Positions 37,903 through 46,649 of a DNA stretch of 64,000 bases are shown piece by piece. The position numbers and the translations under genes were made by a program. How positions within the stretch are numbered: position 1 is the first letter of the stretch; each line of letters begins with the position of its first letter. Origin of the DNA: Wolbachia endosymbiont of Oedothorax gibbosus (GTDB lineage Bacteria; Pseudomonadota; Alphaproteobacteria; Rickettsiales; Anaplasmataceae). The stretch lies in contig NZ_OW370567.1 in assembly GCF_936270435.1 (NCBI RefSeq), forward strand, positions 434,001-498,000, in the 5' to 3' direction. Below the pieces are notes generated by a model. It was not told the origin of the DNA. It searched no databases and was given only the letters and a program-made list of their open reading frames with translations.

Positions 37903-38379
37903 TTATACATAATTCTCGAATTTTGAAAATTTACTTTGGGTGAATTGCTCATATTCCTTATCTTCCAGTTTTTCAAAAATCTCTGGATGTTGTTCACCTA
38001 GACGAACAATTATTGAAATGAGCTCTTGGTTTGTTTCTTTAAGTAGCAGCCTTTTAAGGTTAGCTTGTTTACCAACGCGTTTAGGGCACACAGACGACCG
38101 GTACTCCTCTCTGTCAAGATCAATCAAAGCAAAACCTGTTGCAGCCATATGCTTACATGGACCAAAATAACAGAATGCAGGACAGGAACACCTTCCACTA
38201 AAGAGTGGACCATCGTATTCTAGTTTTACCCGATATACACTTGATCCAACTACCTCTGATTTAGCGTGAGATTTGTTGATAGATACGTTCTGTACCTTTC
38301 CTTTGTTAAAATAATCCCTTCCGCTAGAGAGGTAGGGTTCTTTGATAAGACCTGTGATATCTTTATAATACAGTCTCAT
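37903..38379 (-). CDS. Small SWIM zinc-finger protein
   Basis: It is 158 residues from ATG 38379, which follows AGGAGG directly; the eight codons upstream in frame are not needed. The CSCPAFCYFGPCKH motif (Cys64, Cys66, Cys75, His77) is a SWIM-type zinc site. In bacteria this domain usually stands in or next to SNF2-type helicases. Here the frame stops at 37903, and what follows (37785-37902) is not helicase. It is therefore either a stand-alone SWIM protein or the N-terminal remains of a lost SNF2 gene. Confidence 0.7.
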   Translation of the reverse strand: MRLYYKDITGLIKEPYLSSGRDYFNKGKVQNVSINKSHAKSEVVGSSVYRVKLEYDGPLFSGRCSCPAFCYFGPCKHMAATGFALIDLDREEYRSSVCPKRVGKQANLKRLLLKETNQELISIIVRLGEQHPEIFEKLEDKEYEQFTQSKFSKFENYV

Positions 38380-38484
38380 TTTTACCTCCTTTGAAGCCCT
38401 CAATTTTCTAATATACTTCTTCTTCTATAAAAATTTATTAACCTACTACAACTTTAATATGGTCCTGCAGACAGTTTTATAGTG

Positions 38485-38670
38485 CTACGTATCTGACCCT
38501 TTCTTTTCGTTATTAATTTTGTTTTTGCTTGCTTCAATCAGTTTGTCGAAGTCAGACTTGTGCAACTGATCTTGAATAATCCGGTATTTTGCAAACTCCT
38601 CTTCAGCAAAAACTTTAGCAATTTCAGCACTAATCCTCCCAGCATCTTTGAGCAATTTATAATCATTAGA
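38485..38670 (-). pseudogene. RhuM-like virulence protein, C-terminal fragment
   Basis: Open on the minus strand without a start: KLLKDAGRISAEIAKVFAEE, EFAKYRIIQDQLHKSDFDKL, then IEASKNKINNEKKGSDT and a stop. The EFxKYRxIQD...SDFDKL pattern matches the end of the RhuM family (Salmonella pathogenicity-island type, common on mobile DNA). The rest of the gene is missing on both sides, with an IS5-type element next to it. Confidence 0.55.
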
Positions 38671-38725
38671 CCTCTTTCGAAACTAGAATAAAATCATTAA
38701 AGTAGTGGTTTTGAGGTAAGGAGAA

Positions 38726-39398
38726 ATGAAGTATGAAATAGTGAAAGAGCTGAATGAAGAGGAATTTCGTCGGCTAACAGGAGTAAAAAAATCAACATTT
38801 AATAAAATGGCAGGGATTTTATGTAAAGAAAATAAAAAAAAGAAAGCCAAGGGAGGAAGAGCTAAGCGAAGAGAACATGCTGCTTATGGTATTAGAATAC
38901 TTACGAGAATACCGGACATATTTTCACATACTATGGAGTAAGCGAAAGTACGGCATATAAAACTGTAAAATGGGTAGAGGATACTCTAATACAACACCCA
39001 GATTTTGCATTGCCAGGGCGAAAAGAACTCCTAAGAAGCGACGTGAAATATGAGGTTTTGGTGATTGATGCAACGGAAACACCTGTAGAGAGGCCAAAAA
39101 AAAGCAGAAAAGATTTTATTCAGGAAAGAAGAAAAAACATACGCTAAAAACACAAATAATTGCAGAAAAGAAGAGCAAGAAAATTATTTGTACGTCATTG
39201 CTTTTCAATGAGTCAAAAGTGCATGTATTAGAAGGTATAAAAGTTTTAGCCGATGCTGGGTTTTCAAAAAATTCACAAAAATGTCGAGTTGCCACACAGA
39301 AGGATGAAAAAGAGTCCCTTACATTAAGGAAAAAAAGATAAGACCTGCTGCGAATCAAGAAGTAAGAAAAAGGGGAGTAGGAAGGCTAAAATCAAGGT
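38726..39398 (+). pseudogene. IS5-group (DDE_Tnp_4) transposase, interrupted by IS630
   Basis: The N-terminal piece (38726-38941) reads MKYEIVKELNEEEFRRLTGV with an HTH. A frameshift follows, then HYYGVSESTAYKTVKWVEDT, EVLVIDATETPVERPKKKQK (first catalytic Asp) and YSGKKKKHTLKTQIIAEKK in a second frame. A further shift reads KIRPAANQEVRKRGVGRLKS. The gene is cut at the TA dinucleotide at 39399 by an IS630-type element. No clear continuation could be read beyond 40322. Confidence 0.75.
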
Positions 39399-40322
39399 TA
39401 TAGCTCTTCTCATAATAGTCAGGACAAGTCATAAAAAAGCAGAATCAACAGCTTGACGGAAAGACTGAAAAATAGGGATATTTTTTCTAGCTCTGTTCTT
39501 TATAGCAAACCAATGATGCTCAATTTCGTTAAAGTCTGGAGAATATGGAGGAAGATAAAGAATTTCAGCACCTACTCCTTTAGCAAGATCATCGATTTTA
39601 GATTTATGGAAAGCAGCGTTATCAAGAATTACAGTTTGGCCAGACCTTAAAATTGGAGTCAAAAACTGCTCAAACCAAGCCTCAAAAACATCCTTGTTGC
39701 AGTATCCCTCAAAGGTCAATGGAGCAATGATTTTCTTTTTATTTAGAGCTGCAATCATGCTGACGCGCTGAGTTTTTTTACCTGATTTTAGTGAATGAAA
39801 CCTCTCTCCTTTTCTGCAATATCCGTATGTTCTGTATTGTCTATCCCAGATTCGTCAATATATACAAGATTTTCAGGATGTTTTGTTGCTATAATCTTTG
39901 CAAATTGAGCTCGCTTTTCTTCATTTCTTTCTTTATATCCGTAGGTCTTTTTTTCTTGTAAATCCAATATTTTTAAGTGCGCGGTGAATCGTTTGTCGAC
40001 TGATATTGCCCCAGCATCTCTAACTGAGTTTTGCCACCATGGTTTTTTGCAAATTCGGTGAAGATATTCCAGTCGGTAATTTTATCTACGCTTCCAGGCT
40101 TTTTTGACTGAAAATCTCCCGTTTCTTCACGCCTTTTCTGCCACTCGTATAAAGTCGTTTTTCCAATTTTAAATCTCTTGGCAACAGTTGCTCTACTTTC
40201 TCCCTCATCCAATGCTTCCATTGCTTTTTTCCTTAAGTCATAACTATACGCTGCTGGCATACAAACCCCACTACCATAAATCCATATCTTACCTTGTTTG
40301 GATTATTATGAGAAGAGCTATA
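39399..40322 (-). mobile_element. IS630-family element with decayed transposase
   Basis: The 19-bp perfect inverted repeats TATAGCTCTTCTCATAATA (39399-39417) and TATTATGAGAAGAGCTATA (40304-40322) include the duplicated TA target at each outer end, as expected for IS630/Tc1-type elements. The transposase is on the minus strand. The N-terminal HTH piece (40260-39973) begins MPAAYSYDLRKKAMEALDEG. The C-terminal catalytic piece (39758-39429) has TVILDNAAFHKS and LPPYSPDFNEIEHHW. The pieces are joined by at least one frameshift, so autonomous movement is unlikely. Confidence 0.85.
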
Positions 40323-40640
40323 CACCTTTTAATTGGTAATACCATTTTAGACGTTTATCATTCGTTTTAGAAAATACTATATATGCTAAATTGTGCGCAA
40401 CTCTTATATTTCACGGCATAGTTGGTTGCACAGAAGTGAAAAAGAATACAGAACTTAGCTTAACCAAAGGCATTTATTGAGCTAAAAAGACGGGTTAGAG
40501 AGTTATTTTTAGTATTAACCAAAATTAATAGTTTAAAAGCATTTCTTAAAAAACTCACTATAACTTGGTTGCGATTTTCATTAAAAGACAAGTACAGAAA
40601 AACTAGAGTATCTACCTTAACTTCCCTGAATTTGCTTACA
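40323..40640. other. Unassigned spacer with possible gene remains
   Basis: No start-to-stop gene. A stretch of about 55 codons (about 40470-40635, plus) reads ELKRRVRELFLVLTKINSLK followed by another basic stretch, which looks like a decayed helical gene end. I cannot assign it. It may include the tail of the broken IS5-group element. Confidence 0.35.
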
Positions 40641-40824
40641 ATCTCTTAACTTGACGCGTATGCTTGGATGACACTGTCATAAGGTGAAATGAGATCCCAG
40701 TGTCACGCACTGGGATGACAAAAAAAGGAGCACTGGGATGACATTATAGGGGCACTGCCCTCTTGGATGGAAACCAGTGTCAGCTACTTGGATGACAGAA
40801 GAAGGTGCTGGGATGACATTATAG
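40641..40824. repeat. Palindromic repeat block before IS982 copy 4
   Basis: Tandem repeat words: ATCCCAGTGTCACGCACTGGGAT (a long palindrome at about 40694-40716), then GGGATGACATTATAGGGGCACTGCCC, CAGTGTCAGCTACTTGGATGACA and again GGGATGACATTATAG. The IS982 copy is inserted in one of these units, and the interrupted words reappear at 41806-41900. Confidence 0.75.
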
Positions 40825-41805
40825 ACCTCAGTTATGGATTAGAAAATAGATAAAAGTATAACTAAGAAGAGGGAAACAGGGTAAACTCGAGTATTTTAGT
40901 AATAATAAGAGGTTACCCATGAAGAAAGATATTACAGAACTGTACTGTTGCGTCGAGGATTTTTGTCGTGCGGTAGATGATAATTTTGCAAATAGGTTCT
41001 TATCAAACGGCAAAAAACCAACCAGAGTACCAGAAATAGCGCACTCAGAAATTCTAACCATAATCCTATTATACCATAAATCACCATGTAAAAACTTCAA
41101 GGCTTTTTATCTTTGTTATCTTCAGTTATTCTATAGATCAGAGTTTTCAAAGCTGCCTTCATATCACAGATTTATTGCCTTAAAGCCGCGAGTTTTGTGG
41201 TATTTAGCATTACTTTTGCAATGGTTTTGTGAACAAGCAAAAATGACCGGGATTTCCTACATAGATTCTACTTCAATAGCAGTATGCCATCGAAAAAGAA
41301 TCTCAAGAAATAAGGTTTTCAAAGGATTAGCAGAGTTAGGAAAGAATACTTACGGCTGGTTTTTTGGTTTTAAATTACATGTAGTAATCAATGAAATAGG
41401 TGAAATTCAAGGTGTTACGCTAACCAGAGGTAACGTCGATGACAGAAAACCTGTACCAACTCTAACCAAAAAACTAACTGGACTTTTGTTTGGAGATAAG
41501 GGCTATATAAAGAAAGAGCTCTTTGAGAAACTATTCGATAGAGGTCTAAAACTCGTCACTAAAGTGAAAAAAGGTATGAAAAATGCACTGATTTCGCTGA
41601 AAGAGAAGATTTTACTAGGGAAAAGATCGATTGTTGAAACGGTTTTTGGCTGCCTAAAAAACAAATTTGAACTTGAGCACACTCGGCATAGATCCACAGT
41701 AAATTTCTTGGTACATATTTTTTCTACCCTCATTTCTTATTCAATGCAATCGAAAAAGCCCTGTATTTCTCAGCTTTACTTCGTTGGTTAATCCATAACT
41801 GGGGT
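40825..41805 (+). mobile_element. IS982-family element, copy 4
   Basis: A 981-bp element in plus orientation, with an intact transposase (40919-41791) and the duplication TATAG (40820-40824 and 41806-41810). It has ACCC before the ATG, as copy 3. Its insertion point lies inside a palindromic repeat: TTATAG before it and TTATAGGGGCACTGCCC after it restore the unit. Confidence 0.9.
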
Positions 41806-42000
41806 TATAGGGGCACTGCCCTCTTGGAGATGGAAACCAGTGTCAGCTACTTGGATGACACCGTCATAAAGTGAAATGAGATCCCGCTACGTGTTAGCGG
41901 GATAACGAGAAAGGGGCTACTCAGATGACAACAAAGGGCTTTGGATGACAGGAAAGGGGGCTGGAATGAAGGTTTTTCGAATTGTCGGTAAACCTAAATC
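41806..42000. repeat. Palindromic repeat block after IS982 copy 4
   Basis: Continuation of the block at 40641-40824: GGGGCACTGCCCTCTTGGA, CAGTGTCAGCTACTTGGATG, CCCGCTACGTGTTAGCGGG (a near-palindrome) and GGTTTTTCGAATTGTCGGTAAA. No gene seen up to the ccmB stop. Confidence 0.7.
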
Positions 42001-42064
42001 TATAATAACTATTTGCCTTTTTTCTAGGTTATGCAAGAAGTCTACTGAATAACAGTAAGATTTT

Positions 42065-42712
42065 TCAATCCTGCTCCACAGCAAATTTTAATGCCATGTG
42101 AGTAGTTATAGTGCTGTTAATAATCAAAATGACAAAAATTAAGATGGTGATTAGTAGTGTATAAATATTCAAGGACAAATTTTCAAGTTGAGTTAGCATT
42201 TTAAAATACACAAAGGTTGGCATTATCATTGGCAAAACAAGAATTTGCGATACTCCTGATGCTAAGTTGTTTCGACCAATCATCAATGCATTTCCAGTAG
42301 CTGAAATATTAATGATTATCAGCGTGTTAAATAATAAAGACACTCCAACTGCTATTGAGTGTTCAACACTATTGCCTAGAACTGCAAAGTTGAATATGGA
42401 AGAAATTACTGAAATCGGTAACCCAAATAATAACCAGTGAGCGAAAATTTTATAAGCAACTATAAGCCTAGAAGAGAGTGGCTGTACAAAGATTTGCTCT
42501 AATATTCCATCATGATAATCAGATGTAAACAAATTATTTGTAGAGATCTGCAAAACAAATGTAGCACATATCCATGTTAATGTTAACATAACTTCTTGTT
42601 TATTGTTGTTTTCAAGTGTAAATGAAGATAAACTTAACATTATAATGAAAATACATACTATATAGGTAAGATTCTTATCATTTATTACTAATTTTTTTAC
42701 TGAACCGATCAT
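42065..42712 (-). CDS. ccmB: Heme exporter protein B
   Basis: The membrane subunit of the CcmAB transporter used in cytochrome c maturation. It has 215 residues and about six helices. Family segments: WICATFVLQISTNNLFTSDY, DGILEQIFVQPLSSRLIVAY (the conserved region before helix 2) and the polar N-terminus LVINDKNL. CcmB homologs are usually about 220 residues. No other ccm gene is nearby, consistent with the scattered ccm genes of Rickettsiales. Confidence 0.9.
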   Translation of the reverse strand: MIGSVKKLVINDKNLTYIVCIFIIMLSLSSFTLENNNKQEVMLTLTWICATFVLQISTNNLFTSDYHDGILEQIFVQPLSSRLIVAYKIFAHWLLFGLPISVISSIFNFAVLGNSVEHSIAVGVSLLFNTLIIINISATGNALMIGRNNLASGVSQILVLPMIMPTFVYFKMLTQLENLSLNIYTLLITILIFVILIINSTITTHMALKFAVEQD

Positions 42713-42818
42713 ACTAGGCTTTTAAATGTTTATTATAAATTATAGTGTTTACTTTGAGGTAGTATAATTTTTTGTTCATAAGTTATATAGGTTTTATTAT
42801 TTTTTTGATAATGCAATT

Positions 42819-43211
42819 ATGGAAAAGTTACCAAAAATAAAGTCACCAGAAGATTACACTCCTTCAGAAGATGAAGAATATATGAGCGTAAAACAACTGG
42901 AATACTTCAGCTTAAAGTTACAATCAATACTCGCTGAGTTGGAGAAACAAGAACTAGAAGATAATAGTATTGATACATACTATTCTGATGGAGATAGTGG
43001 AAACGAGGAATTAATCAAGCGCCGAAAAGATAGAAAAGAAAAAATTAAGGAGGCATTAGAAAAAATAAAATTAGGCACTTATGGTTACTGCGATGGAACA
43101 GGAGAAGAAATAGGAGTCGAAAGACTTAAAGCTAATCCGCTTGCTGTATATTGTATTGAAGAGCAAGAGAGAGTAGAAAAAGAAAAGAATGTGTACAACA
43201 TTAACGATTAA
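42819..43211 (+). CDS. dksA: DksA/TraR-family protein with reduced zinc-finger cysteines
   Basis: A 130-residue protein. It has an N-terminal coiled-coil hairpin (residues about 20-85, Glu/Lys-rich) and the C-terminal DksA_TraR fold: ALEKIKLGTYGYCDGTGEEI, GVERLKANPLAVYCIEEQER. DksA binds the secondary channel of RNA polymerase and modulates rRNA and stress promoters. Only one Cys of each expected CxxC pair is present (CDGT and CIEE), a pattern known from zinc-independent DksA forms. It is convergent with ubiB, with a terminator-like hairpin between. Confidence 0.87.
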   Translation: MEKLPKIKSPEDYTPSEDEEYMSVKQLEYFSLKLQSILAELEKQELEDNSIDTYYSDGDSGNEELIKRRKDRKEKIKEALEKIKLGTYGYCDGTGEEIGVERLKANPLAVYCIEEQERVEKEKNVYNIND

Positions 43212-43341
43212 TTTACACATAAGTGGTGAGCCCATTGGACTTCAAGAGGAGCAAGAGGCGCTGAAGTATGTTATGCTATAAAGAAAGTGGAAAATTGGAC
43301 ATTCTCAATTCGACTCCTGCAGATTAAAAATTAAGTTGAAT

Positions 43342-43366
43342 AAAAACTGGGTTTGACGCAGTTTTT
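43342..43366. terminator. Bidirectional terminator-like hairpin
   Basis: AAAAACTG (43342-43349) and CAGTTTTT (43359-43366) form an 8-bp stem with a 9-nt loop, and T and A runs lie on both sides. It sits just before the ubiB stop, between the convergent dksA and ubiB genes. The stem is AT-rich, so its strength is uncertain. The rest of the spacer 43212-43341 shows nothing I can assign. Confidence 0.4.
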
Positions 43367-43375
43367 TCCCATAGT

Positions 43376-44788
43376 TTAAGAAATTAAAAATTTAACGATT
43401 AGAATTATAATTACAGACCACAGTAAAAAATAGACTTTTTCATTTGATTTATTTTTAACTTGTAATTTTTTATCAGCTATTAGGTTTAATTTTTCTATAA
43501 GGCTAAATATCCCTTGGATTGTTTTTACAGGATAAGAACTTCTAATTTTTTCCCTATACCCTACTTGACTTTTATGTTGACTGCTTATCCACATTTCAAC
43601 TACTTTCCACATATTGATTTCTGGATAGATCTTTCTACATGTCCCTTCCAGTAAAATCATAGTTTTCTGCAGCAATAACAATTGTGTTTGAACTTTCATA
43701 TCAAAATCACCAGTTATTTTTAATAGCTGAGCAAGTAAACTAGCAAATGAAATCTTCTGTATAGGCTGCCCAATAATGGGTTCACCTATTGCCCTGCAAG
43801 CTGTGACAAAATTTCTATGCTGTGATGAAACATAACCAGCTCTAAAGTGCATTTTTGCAACGTGATCATAATCCCGATTTAAAAAGCCTTTGAGTATCTC
43901 TATAACGTAATAGCATGTCTCACGATCTATTCTACCCATGATTCCACAATCCAGGGCAATAATATTGTTATTACTATCAATCATTAGATTTCCAGGATGC
44001 ATATCAGCATGAAAAAAACAATCCCTGTATACCTGATTACAAAACGATTCTATAAGGTTGATAGCTATTTGCTTATGTTTTTCAACTTCGTATATTGGCG
44101 TTGCTTCTATCCATTCTAATGTTAAAACCTTTCTTGAAGTTCTATTCCAATCTACTTCAGGTACGTAAAAACCTCTGTCATCTTTTGTGTTTTCCTTTAA
44201 CTCCGAAGAGTGAGCAGCTTCAAAACGTAGATCTAACTCTACTTGGCAAATTTCAGCAAAAGTTTTGACTAATTCAATCGGCTTCAACCTTTTTGATTGT
44301 TCGCTAAATTTTTCTGCAATTTCCGCAAGCCAAGAAAGCATCTTTATATCCCTTGCGAATGCTTTCTCAATATTTGGCCTTAAAACCTTCACAGCAACTT
44401 CTTTACCCTCAGTTGTAACCGCTCTATGCACCTGAGAAATTGATGCTGCTGCAATTGGCTTTTCAGAAAAGCTTGAAAAAATGTCGCTCAATTTACAATT
44501 AAACTCACTTTCTATAGTTTTAACTGCTATTTTATGTGAAAATGATGGCAACCTATCACATATCAATAACAAGTTATTTGTTATATCCTCATTTAAAACA
44601 TCAGTACGTGATGAGATAGACTGCCCAAACTTAATGAACACCGGACCTAATTTTTCAAGAGCACGCTTTAGTTTGTGGCCTTGTATTTTATTTACTGATT
44701 TCTTTGATGGTGGAAGTAAATAAGGTAATACATTGTAACGTGTCAGCACCGTAGTTATGTGCAGAAAACGCAAAATATTTTTAATCAT
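43376..44788 (-). CDS. ubiB: UbiB-family (ABC1/ADCK) atypical kinase
   Basis: Needed for ubiquinone synthesis; an atypical protein-kinase-like ATPase at the inner membrane. The protein has 470 residues. LEKLGPVFIKFGQSISSRTD carries the KxGQ motif. The Ala-rich nucleotide loop AAASISQVHRA, the lysine of EVAVKVLRP, the catalytic loop HADMHPGNLMI and the DFG-like LDCGIMGRI are all visible. One membrane helix is predicted at the C-terminus (about 450-468). The N-terminus overlaps the znuC stop by 4 bp, so the two may be co-transcribed. Confidence 0.93.
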   Translation of the reverse strand: MIKNILRFLHITTVLTRYNVLPYLLPPSKKSVNKIQGHKLKRALEKLGPVFIKFGQSISSRTDVLNEDITNNLLLICDRLPSFSHKIAVKTIESEFNCKLSDIFSSFSEKPIAAASISQVHRAVTTEGKEVAVKVLRPNIEKAFARDIKMLSWLAEIAEKFSEQSKRLKPIELVKTFAEICQVELDLRFEAAHSSELKENTKDDRGFYVPEVDWNRTSRKVLTLEWIEATPIYEVEKHKQIAINLIESFCNQVYRDCFFHADMHPGNLMIDSNNNIIALDCGIMGRIDRETCYYVIEILKGFLNRDYDHVAKMHFRAGYVSSQHRNFVTACRAIGEPIIGQPIQKISFASLLAQLLKITGDFDMKVQTQLLLLQKTMILLEGTCRKIYPEINMWKVVEMWISSQHKSQVGYREKIRSSYPVKTIQGIFSLIEKLNLIADKKLQVKNKSNEKVYFLLWSVIIILIVKFLIS

Positions 44789-45525
44789 TTCGCTGCGTAA
44801 CTGCTAAATATTTCGTCTAGGGTTTTATTCACCATAATCTCACCAGGTTTACCTTGGCAATAGATAGTATTATTTATACAAATTATGTAATCTGAGCATG
44901 GTAGAGCAGAGTTAAGATCATGAGAAGTCATAAGGATCGATACTAGTCGGTTTTTTGCTATTTTGCTTATAATATCATAAAATTTAGCCCGCGCGTTAAT
45001 ATCCATTGCACTAACTGGTTCATCTAGAATGATCAAGTCAGGTTCCGCAATTAAACAACGTGCAAGCAGCAATAATTGTGTTTGCCCTGCAGAAATTTCT
45101 AACACTTGATTCTTCAAAATGTTACCGATACCAACCAACTCTATCGCTTCTGTAATAATGGATTGATTTTTCTTTAGTCTTTTCAAGGAGCTATTTAAAA
45201 GGAAATATTCAACTGTTATTGGCATCAAATTACTAATACTAAAATTTTGTGGCATGTAGCCAATTTTTATATTGTCAGCAAATACGATACTACCGGTACA
45301 GCTTTTATTTATGCCAGCAATTGCTTTCACTAAAGAGGTTTTACCTCCACCATTTGGACCAAGTATTGTAATTATGTCTCCTCTTTCCATGAACATATTG
45401 ATATTGTCAAGGATTCTTTTACCATCATATGTGAGAGCAAGATTTTCTATTTTTAGAACATGATTATTGACATTATTTAACTTATTGACAAAATTTAACT
45501 TCTTCTCAATGTTTATATGAGACAT
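44785..45525 (-). CDS. znuC: Zinc ABC transporter ATP-binding protein
   Basis: The ATPase of the ZnuABC zinc importer. It has 246 residues, with about 20 more at the N-terminus than usual. Walker A GPNGGGKT is at 56-63, the Q-loop at MPQNF, the signature EISAGQTQLLLLARCLI, Walker B PDLIILDEPVSAMD and the switch His in MTSHDL. Zinc rather than manganese is inferred from the neighbouring znuA. The permease znuB is not in the window. The start codon lies on the opposite strand within the first three codons of znuA (shared bases 45517-45525). Confidence 0.88.
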   Translation of the reverse strand: MSHINIEKKLNFVNKLNNVNNHVLKIENLALTYDGKRILDNINMFMERGDIITILGPNGGGKTSLVKAIAGINKSCTGSIVFADNIKIGYMPQNFSISNLMPITVEYFLLNSSLKRLKKNQSIITEAIELVGIGNILKNQVLEISAGQTQLLLLARCLIAEPDLIILDEPVSAMDINARAKFYDIISKIAKNRLVSILMTSHDLNSALPCSDYIICINNTIYCQGKPGEIMVNKTLDEIFSSYAAK

Positions 45526-46398
45526 TTACTGACTTTTTTTCTATTACTTTCATTTACACTATACTATAATATTGCCTTTTCATCCAATTTAAAAGTTGTA
45601 GCTACAATTAAACCTATCCACTCACTTGTAGCTTCTGTTACAGAAGGGATTTTAGAACCGGAATTGCTTGGCTATGCAACATCTGCACACGATTATATAT
45701 TAAAGCCATCTGATGCGAGTAATTTAGAATCAAGTGACGTTATATTTTATGTTGACGATGACTTAGAGACGTTCATTAAAACTTTTGCTAAAAATAATAA
45801 GGAATTAGTGCAACTTTCAGATGCAGTTAACCTACTTCCTGCTCGGCCACATTCATTTTCTAGAAAAATTACTCATATTCAAGATGAAAAAGATTTGCAT
45901 ATTTGGCTGAGTCCCGAAAATGCAAAGAGCATGATACTTTCTATAAATGCAACATTGTCTAACATAGATAAAGAAAATTCCCATCGATACAACTCTAATG
46001 CAACAAAAGCTATAAAAAAAATAGACCAAGAAGTAAAAGAAATCATGAAAGAACTGAATGATTTTAAAAATCAAAAATACATCGTCACTCACGATGCTTA
46101 TCAATATTTTGAAAAATATTTTGGTTTAAATCACCCAAGCGCCATTCTTTCTATAGAAGAGGATTCTTACATAGGTATGAAGAGTTTAATGAAGCTAAAA
46201 AAGATAATGAAGGAAGAAAACGTTAAATGCATATTTGCTCATTCACAGGAAGATAGCATAAAGCCTAATGCCCTTTCTAATGACGCAAAAATGGTAGTGC
46301 TTGATCCTATTGGATCAGACATAGAGTCTGGAAAAGATGCATATCTAGCTATAATCAATAGCATTGCACAAAATTTTAAGTCTTGCTTTGTTGAGTAA
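45517..46398 (+). CDS. znuA: Zinc ABC transporter substrate-binding protein
   Basis: A periplasmic metal-binding protein of the cluster A-I family, 293 residues. The signal peptide MRHLLTFFLLLSFTLYYNIA is followed by SS, so cleavage is near residue 22. Metal ligands: His35 in IKPIHSLV, the SAHDY...KPSD segment (His58), the His of IVTHDAYQYF, and the Asp near the end. The His-rich flexible loop of E. coli ZnuA is missing. It is divergent from znuC with overlapping start codons. No clear Shine-Dalgarno precedes the ATG. Confidence 0.88.
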   Translation: MRHLLTFFLLLSFTLYYNIAFSSNLKVVATIKPIHSLVASVTEGILEPELLGYATSAHDYILKPSDASNLESSDVIFYVDDDLETFIKTFAKNNKELVQLSDAVNLLPARPHSFSRKITHIQDEKDLHIWLSPENAKSMILSINATLSNIDKENSHRYNSNATKAIKKIDQEVKEIMKELNDFKNQKYIVTHDAYQYFEKYFGLNHPSAILSIEEDSYIGMKSLMKLKKIMKEENVKCIFAHSQEDSIKPNALSNDAKMVVLDPIGSDIESGKDAYLAIINSIAQNFKSCFVE

Positions 46399-46439
46399 TA
46401 AGCTCCCTTTTTTAGCTTACTGTTTTATTGTTCTGCAAA

Positions 46440-46635
46440 TCAAGAAGAAGTGAGTTTATAACAAATGGTGTCATTCCAGTCTGGAGTCCAGTCCTTTTGC
46501 ACAGTTTCATCAAAAACGTTGTAAAGGCTTTCGTGTTTACCAACTTAGTGCCCAATCTGGATCCCAGACTGGGATGACAAGAAAGGGAGCACTGGAATTT
46601 TTGTTTCAGCATTAGCCATGCATCTGAACAGATAC
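46440..46635. repeat. Dispersed repeat with uninterrupted IS4 target
   Basis: It starts with ATAACAAATGGTGTCATTCC (also found inside murE) and a TCTGGAGTCCAG word. It then has ATCCCAGACTGGGATGACAA (a palindrome, 46561-46580) and ends GCATCTGAACAGATAC. This last part is the empty version of the IS4 insertion site at 738-2043. No gene seen in 46399-46649. Confidence 0.75.
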
Positions 46636-46649
46636 AATAAACTTGTCCT

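Noticed and set aside
40828..41100. Minus-strand frames of 90 and 76 codons inside every IS982 copy
   Set aside because: They are antisense shadows of the IS982 transposase and appear in all four copies only because the element is repeated.
43240..43320. TTCGACTCCTGCAG-like sequence resembling a tRNA T-arm
   Set aside because: The flanking five bases do not pair and no acceptor, D or anticodon arm could be folded, so no tRNA is called.
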